DNA of 64,000 nt from Prevotellaceae bacterium (GCA_028723455.1 JAQYEW010000012.1:124001-188000); one strand, 5' to 3'. Positions 1-7,978 are shown, counted from the first letter of the stretch. The notes: generated from the sequence alone by a model not told the origin. Numbers and translations: made by a program.

Positions 1-624
1 CTTGCAGTTTTTAATGCCCAGAAGCCCCAATCCGGATCCAAATATCATCAGACCGCCAATGACAAGCAATTCTGCCATCAAAGCGTCGCTGATGGCCTGA
101 CTGCTGAGACGCGCAATAAAATAGAACATCCCCTGCCAACAGAATAATACCGGGGCAGCCAGCACCATGCCGATGCCGTAGGTAGAACCAAAGACAAAGG
201 AGGAAACAAGATCCAGCGTGGAATTCGTAAATAGAAAGGTATTGTCGCCCTTCAGCGCACTGATAACAGGCCCAAGCATGGAAAGCGGACCAATACAATA
301 CAGGAGAATTGCTGTACTTAAGCCTTCTGCCAGATGCTTCTCTCCCCCACCCTTGGAATGTTTGTTCACCAAGCGTTGGAATCGTCCGTCGATATCCAAC
401 CACGTTCCTACGACACCACCTAAAGCCAATGATACAATAAACAATACGGGATACTTGCTTTGGGGGAAATGCGTGATGGCAGCATTCAGGCCTATGGCCA
501 AACTGGCCAGACCCAACGCATCATAGAGCACACGCTTGTATTTTTCCTTGATTCCACTATGCAGCCAGGCACCAGCCAAACTGCCCACAACGATACATAT
601 CGTGTTTGTTATCGTTCCATCCAT
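1..624 (-). CDS. DUF554 family membrane protein (partial, cut at left edge)
   Basis: This gene is missing from the ORF track because its stop lies beyond the left edge; I read it by hand as MDGTITNTICIVVGSLAGAW onwards for 208 codons without a stop. It is a very hydrophobic protein with several Gly-rich membrane segments, matching the DUF554 (YdfK-type) family, whose members are about 230 residues, so only the last few residues are lost. The family function is unknown; it may be a transporter. It begins 13 bp after the AraC-type gene on the same strand, so the two are probably co-transcribed. The 130-residue minus-strand ORF at 11-403 is a shadow in another frame. Confidence 0.85.
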   Translation of the reverse strand, partial: MDGTITNTICIVVGSLAGAWLHSGIKEKYKRVLYDALGLASLAIGLNAAITHFPQSKYPVLFIVSLALGGVVGTWLDIDGRFQRLVNKHSKGGGEKHLAEGLSTAILLYCIGPLSMLGPVISALKGDNTFLFTNSTLDLVSSFVFGSTYGIGMVLAAPVLFCWQGMFYFIARLSSQAISDALMAELLVIGGLMIFGSGLGLLGIKNCK

Positions 625-637
625 CTTCGCGAATTGA

Positions 638-1534
638 TTACATTATATTGTTTCTTCGCCTCCATTCCAAGGGAGTAAGCCCCGTATTGTTCTTAAACAT
701 ACGCGTAAAATGGTTGGCATAGGCAAAACCCAGCTCCTCTGCAACGGCATTGATACTAAGTTGACGGTCTGAAAGTAAACGCTGGGCAGCCTCCACTATC
801 TTTTGCTGGATATAGTCTTGTGCACTTACTTGCAACTCCCTGCGTACCATATCTCCAAAATAATTGGGCGAGAGATTAAACTCCCCGGCACACCATGCCA
901 CGGTTGGCTGTCCGGTCTGCGATGTGCTTCCGCTTGACAGATAATTGTCTATCAAAGTATCCAAGCGCTGACGTAAGTCGGACTTATGCTTCACCCGTTC
1001 TGCATACTGACGCTCAAAGAAGCGTTTGCAATAACTCAGCAGATGACCTATGCCCAGACGCAGCATGTGATTGGTAAGATAGTCAGAAGGTGTCTGCAAT
1101 TCAGCATAGAGATTGGCAAAGCTATTCAAAATCGCTCCCCTTTCCATGGCCGACAGTTCCAATGCCTGGGCCACATCGTGCTGAAGAAAGGAGAACATGT
1201 GGAAATCACGTCCCAAACCAGACTTCTCCAACAGTTCCGGACGAAAAGCCAACATCCATCCCTGGGGCTTGACGGCATAATTAAGATTCATACTTACCAC
1301 CTGCCCCGGACGCAAGGTAAAAACCGTGCCAGCACCATAATTCATAATACGGTTGCCAAGCACCAAATCGCCGAAATTGATATCCATCAGCACCACGCAG
1401 TACATATCAAAATCAACAGGCTCGAACAAAGTAAGCTGCGCCTGAGCCAAATTGCCCACAGACATCAGAGGATGGAGCGTAGGCTGATGAAAGAAAGCGT
1501 TAAACTCGTCTATGTTCCTTAGTTTATGTACCAT
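638..1534 (-). CDS. AraC family transcriptional regulator
   Basis: This is a 298-residue cytoplasmic DNA-binding regulator. The N-terminal ~170 residues look like a cupin-type ligand-sensing domain, and the C-terminal ~100 residues hold the two helix-turn-helix units of the AraC/XylS family (AVAEELGFAYANHFTRMFKN, then TGLTPLEWRR). I chose the Met at 1534 (MVHKLRN) over the track start at 1573 because a good Bacteroidota promoter (-7 TAATTTTG) lies inside the longer ORF, only 8 nt before this ATG. It is divergent from a PLP lyase gene, and a tandem direct repeat in the shared intergenic region is its likely operator. DUF554 follows at 13 bp. The ligand is unknown; an aromatic amino acid is a guess from the divergent gene. 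Confidence 0.9.
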   Translation of the reverse strand: MVHKLRNIDEFNAFFHQPTLHPLMSVGNLAQAQLTLFEPVDFDMYCVVLMDINFGDLVLGNRIMNYGAGTVFTLRPGQVVSMNLNYAVKPQGWMLAFRPELLEKSGLGRDFHMFSFLQHDVAQALELSAMERGAILNSFANLYAELQTPSDYLTNHMLRLGIGHLLSYCKRFFERQYAERVKHKSDLRQRLDTLIDNYLSSGSTSQTGQPTVAWCAGEFNLSPNYFGDMVRRELQVSAQDYIQQKIVEAAQRLLSDRQLSINAVAEELGFAYANHFTRMFKNNTGLTPLEWRRRNNIM

Positions 1535-1542
1535 TTCAGATG

Positions 1543-1573
1543 CAAAATTAGGAATTAAAGCGGCAAGAAACAA
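1543..1573 (-). promoter_or_regulatory. Promoter of the AraC-type gene
   Basis: Read on the minus strand, TTG at 1573-1571 is followed after 20 bases by TAATTTTG at 1550-1543, matching the Bacteroidota consensus TTG-N19/21-TAnnTTTG. The -7 box ends 8 nt before the chosen ATG, so the transcript would start at or very near the start codon. Confidence 0.65.
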
Positions 1574-1636
1574 GCAAAAACGTAATTATGGTAGGTATTA
1601 TTGGTAAGAAACAAGCGGTATAGGTAATTATGGTAG
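1565..1636. repeat. Tandem 30-bp direct repeat, probable AraC-type operator
   Basis: Two copies of AAGAAACAAGC-(6 or 7)-GTAATTATGGTAG lie at 1565-1594 and 1606-1636. The period is 41-42 bp, close to four helical turns, so both copies face the same side of the DNA. Each copy is bipartite, as expected for an AraC-type protein with two HTH units. The first overlaps the -33 element of the regulator's own promoter; the second sits about 20 bp before the possible -33 of the divergent lyase gene. Operator function is inferred from these positions. Confidence 0.65.
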
Positions 1637-1653
1637 ATTTTTCCGTAAAAATG

Positions 1654-1687
1654 TTGCGCTATATGCTATCAACAAAGTCTAATTTCG
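1654..1687 (+). promoter_or_regulatory. Possible weak promoter of the PLP lyase gene
   Basis: TTG at 1654-1656 is followed after 23 bases by TAATTTCG at 1680-1687. Both the spacing and the -7 box deviate from the Bacteroidota consensus, as might be expected of a promoter that needs an activator bound at the direct repeat just upstream. Confidence 0.35.
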
Positions 1688-1717
1688 CAGCGGGAAACAA
1701 TATTAAACACGGAAAAT

Positions 1718-3166
1718 ATGTCAGTAAAATTTTATCGAGAAGAGAATCAGGTGCCCTTGGAGATGCACAAGGTACGCGTTGTACAGAAACTGAACCTGCT
1801 CCCCGTCGAGGAGCGTCTGCGCGCTATCCAAGAGGCGGGTAACAATACCTTCCTGTTGCGCAACAAGGACATTTATATGGATATGCTCACTGACTCGGGC
1901 GTAAATGCCATGAGCGACCGTCAGACTGCCGCCATGCACATCGCCGACGACTCCTACGCCGGCAGCGAGAGCTTCCTTCGCTTAAAGAATGCCATCAAGG
2001 AGGTCTTTGGTGTGGATTACGTACTGCCTGTTCACCAGGGCCGTGCTGCTGAGAACATCTTGGCCAACCGCTTCGTTTCTCCGGGGAAGGTTGCTCTCAT
2101 GAACTTTCACTTCACAACGACCAAGGCACACGTAACACGCCTTGGAGGCGAGGTAATAGAGTTGGTAAAGAAGAAAGGACTGGAACCCGTTAACGACGAA
2201 CCCTTCAAGGGCGATTTCGATCTTAAACTGCTCGAGAAAACGATTAAGGAAACCGGTCCCGAAAAAGTAGCCTTCGTTCGCGTGGAAGCAGGAACCAACC
2301 TCATCGGCGGACAGCCTGTTTCGCTTGAGAATATGTGTGCCGTTGCGGACATCTGTCATAAGTTCGGTGTGCCCAGCATTTTGGATGCCTCACTCCTACA
2401 GGACAACATCTATTTCATGAAGAAACGCGAGGCACAGTGCAAATACATGGCTCCCAAGGAAATCTATCATCTCTTGGCCGATAAGATGGACATCATCTAC
2501 TTCTCTGCACGCAAATTAGGCTTCGCACGCGGAGGTGCCATCATCAGCCACAATACGGTACTGATAAAAAGCATGATGGAGTTCATTCCTCTGTACGAGG
2601 GTTTTCTAACCTATGGTGGTATTGACGTACGCAGCATCGAAGCCATGGCAGAAGGTCTGTACGAAAGCCTGGATATGGAATATCTGAGCCACGGCCCCGA
2701 ATTCATCGAGTATCTGGTACGTGAACTGGACGATTACGGTGTTCCTGTGATTAAGCCCGCTGGCGGTTTGGGTGCCCATCTGAATTGTCAGGCATTCGTT
2801 CCCGATATGCCTCACGACCAGTATCCTGCTGCCGCCGTTTGTGCTGCCCTTTATATTGCAGGCGGTATCCGTCCCATGGAACGCGGAACATTAAGCGAAC
2901 AGCGCGATCCAGACGGTACAGAACGTTTTGCGGAACTGGAATTGGCACGATTGGCTGTGCCCCGTCGCGTTTTCACGCTGAGCCAAATCAAATATGTGGC
3001 CGATCGTGTCAAATGGGTATGGGACAATCGCCAGCTGATTGGTGGCCTGAAATGGGTAGAGGAACCCGACGTACTACGCTTCTTCTTTGGCCGCCTCAAG
3101 GAAATCGGGCACTGGCAAGAGGATCTGGCAGACAAGTTCCGTCAGGACTTCGGCAACTCTTTATAA
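1718..3166 (+). CDS. Tyrosine phenol-lyase/tryptophanase-like PLP-dependent lyase
   Basis: This is a 482-residue fold-type I PLP enzyme of the beta-eliminating lyase family, which cleaves Tyr or Trp to phenol or indole plus pyruvate and ammonia. The family frame is clear: LLTDSG, HQGR, the TNxxGGQPVS stretch, the PLP lysine in SARKLGFARGG, and IRPMERG plus VPRR near the C-terminus. The last motifs and LRFFF resemble tyrosine phenol-lyase (Arg381, Phe448/449) more than tryptophanase, which has His at the latter site. However, the Arg after the PLP-binding Asp (DATR/DSAR in the family) is replaced (DASL), and the usual SxKKD is SARKL. Substrate is therefore uncertain. It is divergent from an AraC-type regulator that probably controls it. 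Confidence 0.8.
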   Translation: MSVKFYREENQVPLEMHKVRVVQKLNLLPVEERLRAIQEAGNNTFLLRNKDIYMDMLTDSGVNAMSDRQTAAMHIADDSYAGSESFLRLKNAIKEVFGVDYVLPVHQGRAAENILANRFVSPGKVALMNFHFTTTKAHVTRLGGEVIELVKKKGLEPVNDEPFKGDFDLKLLEKTIKETGPEKVAFVRVEAGTNLIGGQPVSLENMCAVADICHKFGVPSILDASLLQDNIYFMKKREAQCKYMAPKEIYHLLADKMDIIYFSARKLGFARGGAIISHNTVLIKSMMEFIPLYEGFLTYGGIDVRSIEAMAEGLYESLDMEYLSHGPEFIEYLVRELDDYGVPVIKPAGGLGAHLNCQAFVPDMPHDQYPAAAVCAALYIAGGIRPMERGTLSEQRDPDGTERFAELELARLAVPRRVFTLSQIKYVADRVKWVWDNRQLIGGLKWVEEPDVLRFFFGRLKEIGHWQEDLADKFRQDFGNSL

Positions 3167-3185
3167 CGTCAGCGTCTCCGCGCCT

Positions 3186-3216
3186 ACCGTGCCCTAATCT
3201 TTGGTTAGGGCACGGT
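3186..3216. terminator. Hairpin between convergent genes
   Basis: ACCGTGCCCTAA at 3186-3197 pairs perfectly with TTAGGGCACGGT at 3205-3216 across a 7-nt loop. It lies 20 bp after the lyase stop and covers the last codons of the convergent TetR gene. There is no strong T run on either side, so its strength as a terminator is uncertain. Confidence 0.6.
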
Positions 3217-3775
3217 GTAGGATGCGCTGGACGATGGGTCTGCTCTGCGCAGGGCCACCTGCACCCAAACGACCGTAGATGTATGGTACTTCCAATCCCC
3301 TCACACAATAGTGGATAATGTCCACAGACAGACGCAGATTAGCCACATCAAAGATTCCCATGCGAATACCTTGCGAAAGCACACGCGTAAGAATCTCGCG
3401 TTCCGTCTGGTCAAATTCCTTGCGGACACGCTCTACAAGCCAGATGTTTCGGAAAAACTCAGCACGCAGGTTGCCATTGCGGTGGACGGCGGCCTTCACC
3501 ATGCTCAAATGGGTATAGATGATTTGCACCAGCTTGTCCTCGGGGGAAATGTTTTTGGCAGCCACCTCACGCAAGCGGTCGCTCATCGCCGACAGCTCAT
3601 CACCAATCACTGCATAATAAATCTCTTCCTTATTCTTGAAATAAGTATACAGGGTACGTCGTCCCTTGCCCGAGGCGGAGGCAATGTCATTCATTGTCGT
3701 ATTCTCGTACCCATTCTTGGCAAACAGGCCACGGGCCACGTCCACCAACAAATCTCTTGTCTTCGTTTGTGCCAT
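3194..3775 (-). CDS. TetR/AcrR family transcriptional regulator
   Basis: This is a 193-residue regulator. The N-terminal ~50 residues form the TetR helix-turn-helix (FAKNGYENTTMNDIASASG, then GRRTLYTYFKNKEEI); the rest is the helical ligand-binding and dimer domain, which is not conserved enough to name a ligand. The start is fixed by a TATCTTTG promoter box only 5 nt upstream of the ATG. No neighbouring efflux or lipid gene is in reach on the same strand, so its target is not evident from context; autoregulation is likely. It is convergent with the lyase gene. Confidence 0.9.
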   Translation of the reverse strand: MAQTKTRDLLVDVARGLFAKNGYENTTMNDIASASGKGRRTLYTYFKNKEEIYYAVIGDELSAMSDRLREVAAKNISPEDKLVQIIYTHLSMVKAAVHRNGNLRAEFFRNIWLVERVRKEFDQTEREILTRVLSQGIRMGIFDVANLRLSVDIIHYCVRGLEVPYIYGRLGAGGPAQSRPIVQRILHRALTKD

Positions 3776-3780
3776 ATATA

Positions 3781-3810
3781 CAAAGATAGGAAATTGCTTG
3801 CACAGTGTGC
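3781..3810 (-). promoter_or_regulatory. TetR gene promoter box with nearby palindrome
   Basis: On the minus strand TATCTTTG (3788-3781) is a perfect -7 box, 5 nt from the ATG. No TTG is found at the usual -33 spacing. Just upstream is the small palindrome GCACAGTGTGC (3800-3810), which covers the spacer region and could be the autoregulatory operator; this is inference. Confidence 0.5.
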
Positions 3811-3869
3811 AGTGTCATGTGCGGTTTCTTGCCAAGCAAACAAGAAAAATAAAAAATCCATCAAAAAGT

Positions 3870-3900
3870 TTGGCGGTTTAAATAAAAACATCTACCTTTG
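3870..3900 (+). promoter_or_regulatory. Promoter of the initiator tRNA gene
   Basis: TTG at 3870-3872 is followed after 20 bases by TACCTTTG at 3893-3900, an exact match to the Bacteroidota promoter consensus, 20 nt before the mature tRNA 5' end. Confidence 0.75.
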
Positions 3901-3920
3901 CACTCGGTTAAAGAAAACAT

Positions 3921-3993
3921 CGCGGGGTGGAGCAGTTGGTAGCTCGCCAGGCTCATAACCTGGAGGTCGCCCGTTCGAGTCGGACCCCCGCAA
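3921..3993 (+). tRNA. Initiator tRNA-fMet (CAT anticodon)
   Basis: The cloverleaf folds from CGCGGGG to CCCCGCA with anticodon loop CTCATAA. The C1-A72 mismatch at the top of the acceptor stem and the A11-T24 pair mark it as the initiator, not the elongator. The CCA end is not encoded. The anticodon stem is CCAGG/CCTGG, so the 29-41 pair is A-T where the classic initiator has three G-C pairs, and the T stem has a C-A mismatch at 50-64. It stands alone, with its own promoter and terminator. Confidence 0.93.
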
Positions 3994-4000
3994 CTAAGAA

Positions 4001-4027
4001 AAGGATGCTTCAAAGCATCCTTTTTTT
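4001..4027 (+). terminator. Rho-independent terminator after the initiator tRNA
   Basis: GGATGCT (4003-4009) pairs with AGCATCC (4014-4020), followed by seven T. The A run on the other side lets it also serve the convergent uvrB gene, whose stop is at 4044. Confidence 0.85.
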
Positions 4028-4043
4028 GTATCACTATTGTCAT

Positions 4044-6071
4044 TCATTTCTCAGTCTGCCGCAGCAGTTCTTCCATCGAAAGCATCTCGTCGCGGTATTG
4101 CGCTGCCGTCATGAAGTCCAGCTGTTTGGAAGCCTCCTGCATCAAGCGGCGTGTATGTTCAATGCTCTTCTTCAGCTGCTCCACAGACATGAATGTGGTG
4201 ATTGGGTCTGCCACCGCCTGAGGACGTGGCAAATCAACCGTTTTATAACCAGCACTGGATTTGGAAGCGCGCGAAGAGGCCAGTTCTGTAAGGTCTCCCG
4301 TCTTCCCCACCGCATGGGGCGTTATACCATGGGCTGCGTTGTACGCCATCTGTACCTCGCGGCGATGGTTCGTCTCCTCAATGGTGGCGGCCATGGACCG
4401 CGTGATACGGTCGGCATACAAGATTGCCTTGCCATGGACATGGCGTGCGGCACGCCCCACGGTCTGCGTGATACTCACTTTTGAACGCAAGAAACCTTCT
4501 TGGTCAGCATCCAAGATACCCACCAGACTGACCTCCGGCAAATCCAATCCCTCGCGCAAAAGGTTCACGCCAACCAAGACATCATAAACACCCGCTCTTA
4601 AATCAGACATGATCTGAACACGCTCCAAGGTGTCCACATCGCTATGTATGTAGCAGGCACTGATGTCCCGGCGCTGCAAGAAAGCACTGAACTCTTCCGC
4701 CTGACGCTTGCTCAGCGTAGTAACAAGCACACGCTCGCCCACTTCGATACGTTGCAGTATCTCCTCTATCAAATCATCGGCTTCATGTTCGCGGGGACGA
4801 ACCTCAATTACGGGATCCAAGAGGCCGGTCGGACGTATCAGCTGCTCCACGACCACGCCTTCAGCCTTTTGAAGTTCATAATCAGCGGGGGTGGCACTCA
4901 CATAGACAATCTGATGAGTCAGTTTTTCAAACTCCTCGAATTTCAGCGGACGGTTATCCATGGCTGCCGGCAAACGGAAACCATACTGAACGAGATTCGT
5001 CTTTCGTGCCTTATCACCGCCATACATCGCACCAATCTGCGGAATTGTTACGTGGCTCTCGTCAACGAACATCAGGAAATCTTTTGGGAAGAAGTCCAAG
5101 AGGCAGAAAGGACGCGTTCCCGGCTCACGACCATCAAAATAACGGCTATAGTTCTCTATGCCCGTACAATGACCCAGTTCACGAATCATTTCTATGTCAT
5201 AGGAAACACGGTCCTCCAACCGCTTTGCCTCCATGGTCTTGCCTATCTCGGCAAAGTAATCGACCTGTGCCTTCAGGTCGTCCTGAATCTGACGAATAGC
5301 AGCCTCCTGCGTCTCCTTGGAAGTCATGAACAGGTTGGCAGGATAGACATTGTACTCGGGAAAGGAAGCCACCACTTGCAGTGTATCGGGGTCCACCTCC
5401 GTCAAACTGTCGATTTCGTCGCCCCAAAAGGTAATACGCAACAGGTAATCGCTGTATGCCAGGGCAACATCCACCGTATCGCCCTTGACACGCACTTCAC
5501 CGCGCCCCAGACTGACATCATTACGGACATAAAGCGAGTCCATAAGTTTGCGTAAGAGGTCGTTGCGCGGAATCTCCTGACCCACCTTCAGATTAAGCAC
5601 GCTCTCATAGAAAGCACCCGGATTACCCATGCCATAGATGCAACTCACGGAACTGACGACGATGACATCCTTTCTGCCGCTCAACAAGGCACTGACCGTG
5701 GCCAGACGCAACTTGTCTATTTCCTCGTTGATAGCCAAGTCCTTCTCGATATAGGTGTCCGTACTGGGGATGTAAGCCTCCGGCTGATAGTAATCGTAAT
5801 AAGAGACGTAATATTCTACTGCATTCTTGGGAAAGAACGCTTTCATCTCGGCATACAATTGGGCAGCCAACGTCTTGTTGTGGCTTAATATGAGCGTAGG
5901 TTTGTTGGAGCGGGCAATCACGTTGGCCATTGTAAACGTCTTACCTGAGCCCGTTACGCCAAGCAAGACCTGGGACACATCACCCCGTGCCACACCCTCC
6001 GAGAGTTGGCGGATAGCCTCCGGCTGGTCGCCCGTTGGCCGATACGCAGATTGTAGTTCAAACTTATCCAT
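4044..6071 (-). CDS. uvrB: Excinuclease ABC subunit B
   Basis: UvrB is the damage-verifying helicase-like subunit of nucleotide excision repair: UvrA loads it on the lesion, then it recruits UvrC. The 675-residue protein is full length. Visible are the Walker A motif GVTGSGKT (~40), the beta-hairpin YYDYYQPEAYIPSTDTYIEKD (~95), the DESH helicase box (~340), helicase motifs VNLLREGLDLPE and QTVGRAARH (~520-550), and a C-terminal UVR domain. uvrA is 5 kb away on the other strand. A TATTTTTG box (6087-6080) lies 8 nt before the ATG. No LexA-like operator was recognised. Confidence 0.98.
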   Translation of the reverse strand: MDKFELQSAYRPTGDQPEAIRQLSEGVARGDVSQVLLGVTGSGKTFTMANVIARSNKPTLILSHNKTLAAQLYAEMKAFFPKNAVEYYVSYYDYYQPEAYIPSTDTYIEKDLAINEEIDKLRLATVSALLSGRKDVIVVSSVSCIYGMGNPGAFYESVLNLKVGQEIPRNDLLRKLMDSLYVRNDVSLGRGEVRVKGDTVDVALAYSDYLLRITFWGDEIDSLTEVDPDTLQVVASFPEYNVYPANLFMTSKETQEAAIRQIQDDLKAQVDYFAEIGKTMEAKRLEDRVSYDIEMIRELGHCTGIENYSRYFDGREPGTRPFCLLDFFPKDFLMFVDESHVTIPQIGAMYGGDKARKTNLVQYGFRLPAAMDNRPLKFEEFEKLTHQIVYVSATPADYELQKAEGVVVEQLIRPTGLLDPVIEVRPREHEADDLIEEILQRIEVGERVLVTTLSKRQAEEFSAFLQRRDISACYIHSDVDTLERVQIMSDLRAGVYDVLVGVNLLREGLDLPEVSLVGILDADQEGFLRSKVSITQTVGRAARHVHGKAILYADRITRSMAATIEETNHRREVQMAYNAAHGITPHAVGKTGDLTELASSRASKSSAGYKTVDLPRPQAVADPITTFMSVEQLKKSIEHTRRLMQEASKQLDFMTAAQYRDEMLSMEELLRQTEK

Positions 6072-6079
6072 TCCTGCTG

Positions 6080-6087
6080 CAAAAATA
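6080..6087 (-). promoter_or_regulatory. uvrB promoter -7 box
   Basis: On the minus strand TATTTTTG matches TAnnTTTG and ends 8 nt upstream of the uvrB ATG. No TTG sits at the usual -33 distance, so this is a partial match. Confidence 0.45.
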
Positions 6088-6159
6088 ATGTATTTCCCTC
6101 ACCCATACACATCCCACCCTCCCCTTTATTGTAAAAATAAGGTTAAATACGGATTTCTG

Positions 6160-6190
6160 TTGTGAATGTGCGGAATTTTTGCTAACTTTG
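6160..6190 (+). promoter_or_regulatory. Promoter of the bamD operon
   Basis: TTG (6160-6162), 20 bases, then TAACTTTG (6183-6190). It lies 26 nt before the lipoprotein start at 6217 and rules out the longer track start at 6166. Confidence 0.7.
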
Positions 6191-6216
6191 CAAACCCAAA
6201 GTGTAGTACTATCAAG

Positions 6217-7053
6217 ATGCAAAAAACACTTCTCATTCTTACGCTGGCGCTGATGCTCAGTTCATGCGGCGAATACCAGGCGCTGCTGAAGAGCTCTGAT
6301 TATGAGTATCGCTATGAAGCAGCCAAAGCCTACTATGCAGAAGGCAAATATACCAAGGCCAGCCTGTTGTTTGGCGACCTTCTGGCCATCCTGAAGGGAA
6401 CGGCATGGGGCGAGGAATGTCTTTTCCTCCTTTCCATGAGCGAATTTCAGGCAGGGAACTACGAGACGGCAGCCAGCTATTTCAAGAAATACTATCAAAG
6501 CTATCCCAAAGGCAGCTTTGCGGAACAGGCACACTATTACGGCGGCCGTTCGCTCTATATGCAAACACCCGACCCACGCCTCGACCAAACAAGCACCATC
6601 GAAGCCATGGGCGAATTGCAAGCCTTCATGGACCGCTATCCTTTCAGCCCCCTCAAGCCGGCAAGCCAGGAAATGGTTATGCAGTTGCAGGACAAAATGG
6701 TTGAGAAAGAATGTTTGGCGGCCCAGCTCTACTACAATCTGGGTTCCTACATGATGAACTGTGCCTACGGGGGCAGCAACTATCAGGCCTGCGTCGTTAC
6801 GGCGCAGAACGCCCTGAACGAATATCCCTACGCAGCACCCGAAAAACGCGAGCGTCTGAGCTACCTCATCCTCCTCTCGAAATATCATCTCGCCCAGGAG
6901 AGCGTGGAAGCGAAACGCATTGAGCGGTTCCGCGATGCCATCGACGAATACTATGCTTTTGAGAACGACTTCCCGGAATCCAAGTACATGAAGGAGGCCC
7001 GGGAGATGTTACAGAAAAGCCAGAAAGCCGTTGGCAATAAAACAGAAAATTAA
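6217..7053 (+). CDS. bamD: Outer membrane assembly lipoprotein BamD
   Basis: This 278-residue protein is the BamD/YfiO lipoprotein, which works with BamA in the periplasm to insert beta-barrel proteins into the outer membrane. The chosen start gives a lipoprotein signal peptide ending in LSSC, with the modified Cys near residue 17. TPR-like helical repeats follow (YEAAKAYYAEGKYTKASLLF, NYETAASYFKKYYQSYPKG, and a C-terminal ESKYMKEA repeat). The track start at 6166 is wrong because the promoter lies inside it. It heads an operon with the omega-like and DUF4293 genes. Confidence 0.93.
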   Translation: MQKTLLILTLALMLSSCGEYQALLKSSDYEYRYEAAKAYYAEGKYTKASLLFGDLLAILKGTAWGEECLFLLSMSEFQAGNYETAASYFKKYYQSYPKGSFAEQAHYYGGRSLYMQTPDPRLDQTSTIEAMGELQAFMDRYPFSPLKPASQEMVMQLQDKMVEKECLAAQLYYNLGSYMMNCAYGGSNYQACVVTAQNALNEYPYAAPEKRERLSYLILLSKYHLAQESVEAKRIERFRDAIDEYYAFENDFPESKYMKEAREMLQKSQKAVGNKTEN

Positions 7054-7070
7054 AAAACAATAATAAGATA

Positions 7071-7406
7071 ATGGACTACAGAAAGACGAACGCACCCACC
7101 AACACGGTTACCCGCGACATCATGCAGCTGGCCGACGAGACAGGAAACCTGTACGAGAGCCTTGTAATTATCGGCAAGCGCGCTAATCAGATCAGTGTTG
7201 ATATCAAGCAAGAGCTAACGCAGAAACTGGCAGAGTTCAGCAGCAACACAGACAATCTTGACGAGGTTTTCGAGAACCGCGAGCAGATTGAAATTTCGCG
7301 TTTCTACGAGAAGTTGCCCAAGCCCACCCTGATTGCTACCCAAGAGTTCGTGGAGGGAAAGGTGTACTACCGCAATCCCGCCAAGGACGTAGACACAGCG
7401 GATTAA
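7071..7406 (+). CDS. rpoZ: RNA polymerase omega-like (Rpb6 family) subunit
   Basis: This 111-residue protein matches the Bacteroidota version of the small omega/Rpb6 subunit, which clamps the C-terminal region of the beta-prime subunit during RNA polymerase assembly. The conserved part is the N-terminal half (NTVTRDIMQLADETGNLYES, then IIGKRANQIS), where the ARAxQI-type helix of omega proteins aligns with KRANQI. The order bamD - omega - DUF4293 with short gaps (17 and 5 bp) is a common arrangement in this phylum and supports the call. Confidence 0.82.
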   Translation: MDYRKTNAPTNTVTRDIMQLADETGNLYESLVIIGKRANQISVDIKQELTQKLAEFSSNTDNLDEVFENREQIEISRFYEKLPKPTLIATQEFVEGKVYYRNPAKDVDTAD

Positions 7407-7411
7407 CACTC

Positions 7412-7858
7412 ATGATACAACGACTGCAATCCATCTATCTGCTTTTAAGCACAGCGGCGGGCATCCTTTGCCTCCTCCTGCCCATAGGCAACTTCATCCT
7501 GGAGGATCTGCCCTTCGCAGAGATACGCAATCTGTGGATAAGCATCGACGGAGCACAGAACTATACGCCCTGGCCGCTTTTTGCGATTCTTGCGCTTGCC
7601 ACCTTCCTGAGTTCCGCCGCCATCCTATTATTTAAAAAGCGTGCCTTGCAGATGCGCCTTTGCACCTTCTCCATCATCCTGCTTGTGGGTTGGTACGCCT
7701 ATTACTCTTACATGGGTCTTACGGCCGACGCACCGCTGCAGTTCCGTCCCACGGTATGGGCATCCCTGCCTTTCGTGATGATTGTGTTCAATTACCTTGC
7801 CTTCCGCGGAATACTGAAAGACGAACTACTGATCCGCTCGTTGGACAGACTGAGATAA
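7412..7858 (+). CDS. DUF4293 family membrane protein
   Basis: This 148-residue integral membrane protein has four hydrophobic segments (about residues 8-28, 52-74, 80-102 and 115-135). It belongs to the Bacteroidota-specific DUF4293 family by length, N-terminus (MIQRLQSIYLLL) and position after the omega-like gene. The function is unknown. It ends the operon, and hairpins follow. Confidence 0.82.
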   Translation: MIQRLQSIYLLLSTAAGILCLLLPIGNFILEDLPFAEIRNLWISIDGAQNYTPWPLFAILALATFLSSAAILLFKKRALQMRLCTFSIILLVGWYAYYSYMGLTADAPLQFRPTVWASLPFVMIVFNYLAFRGILKDELLIRSLDRLR

Positions 7859-7892
7859 GGAAGTCCGCATCGCGCAAACAGGCCCTGACGGA

Positions 7893-7943
7893 AAATGACA
7901 TAATGAAAGAAAAACCAATCGGCTTCCTTTCATTATGTCATTT
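7893..7943. repeat. 17-bp perfect inverted repeat
   Basis: AAATGACATAATGAAAG (7893-7909) and its exact complement (7927-7943) flank a 17-nt loop, 35 bp after the DUF4293 stop. No T run follows directly, so it is not a simple terminator; it could stabilise the mRNA 3' end. Confidence 0.7.
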
Positions 7944-7978
7944 CTCGTCCGTCAACTTTTCCAATCAAACAAAACACA

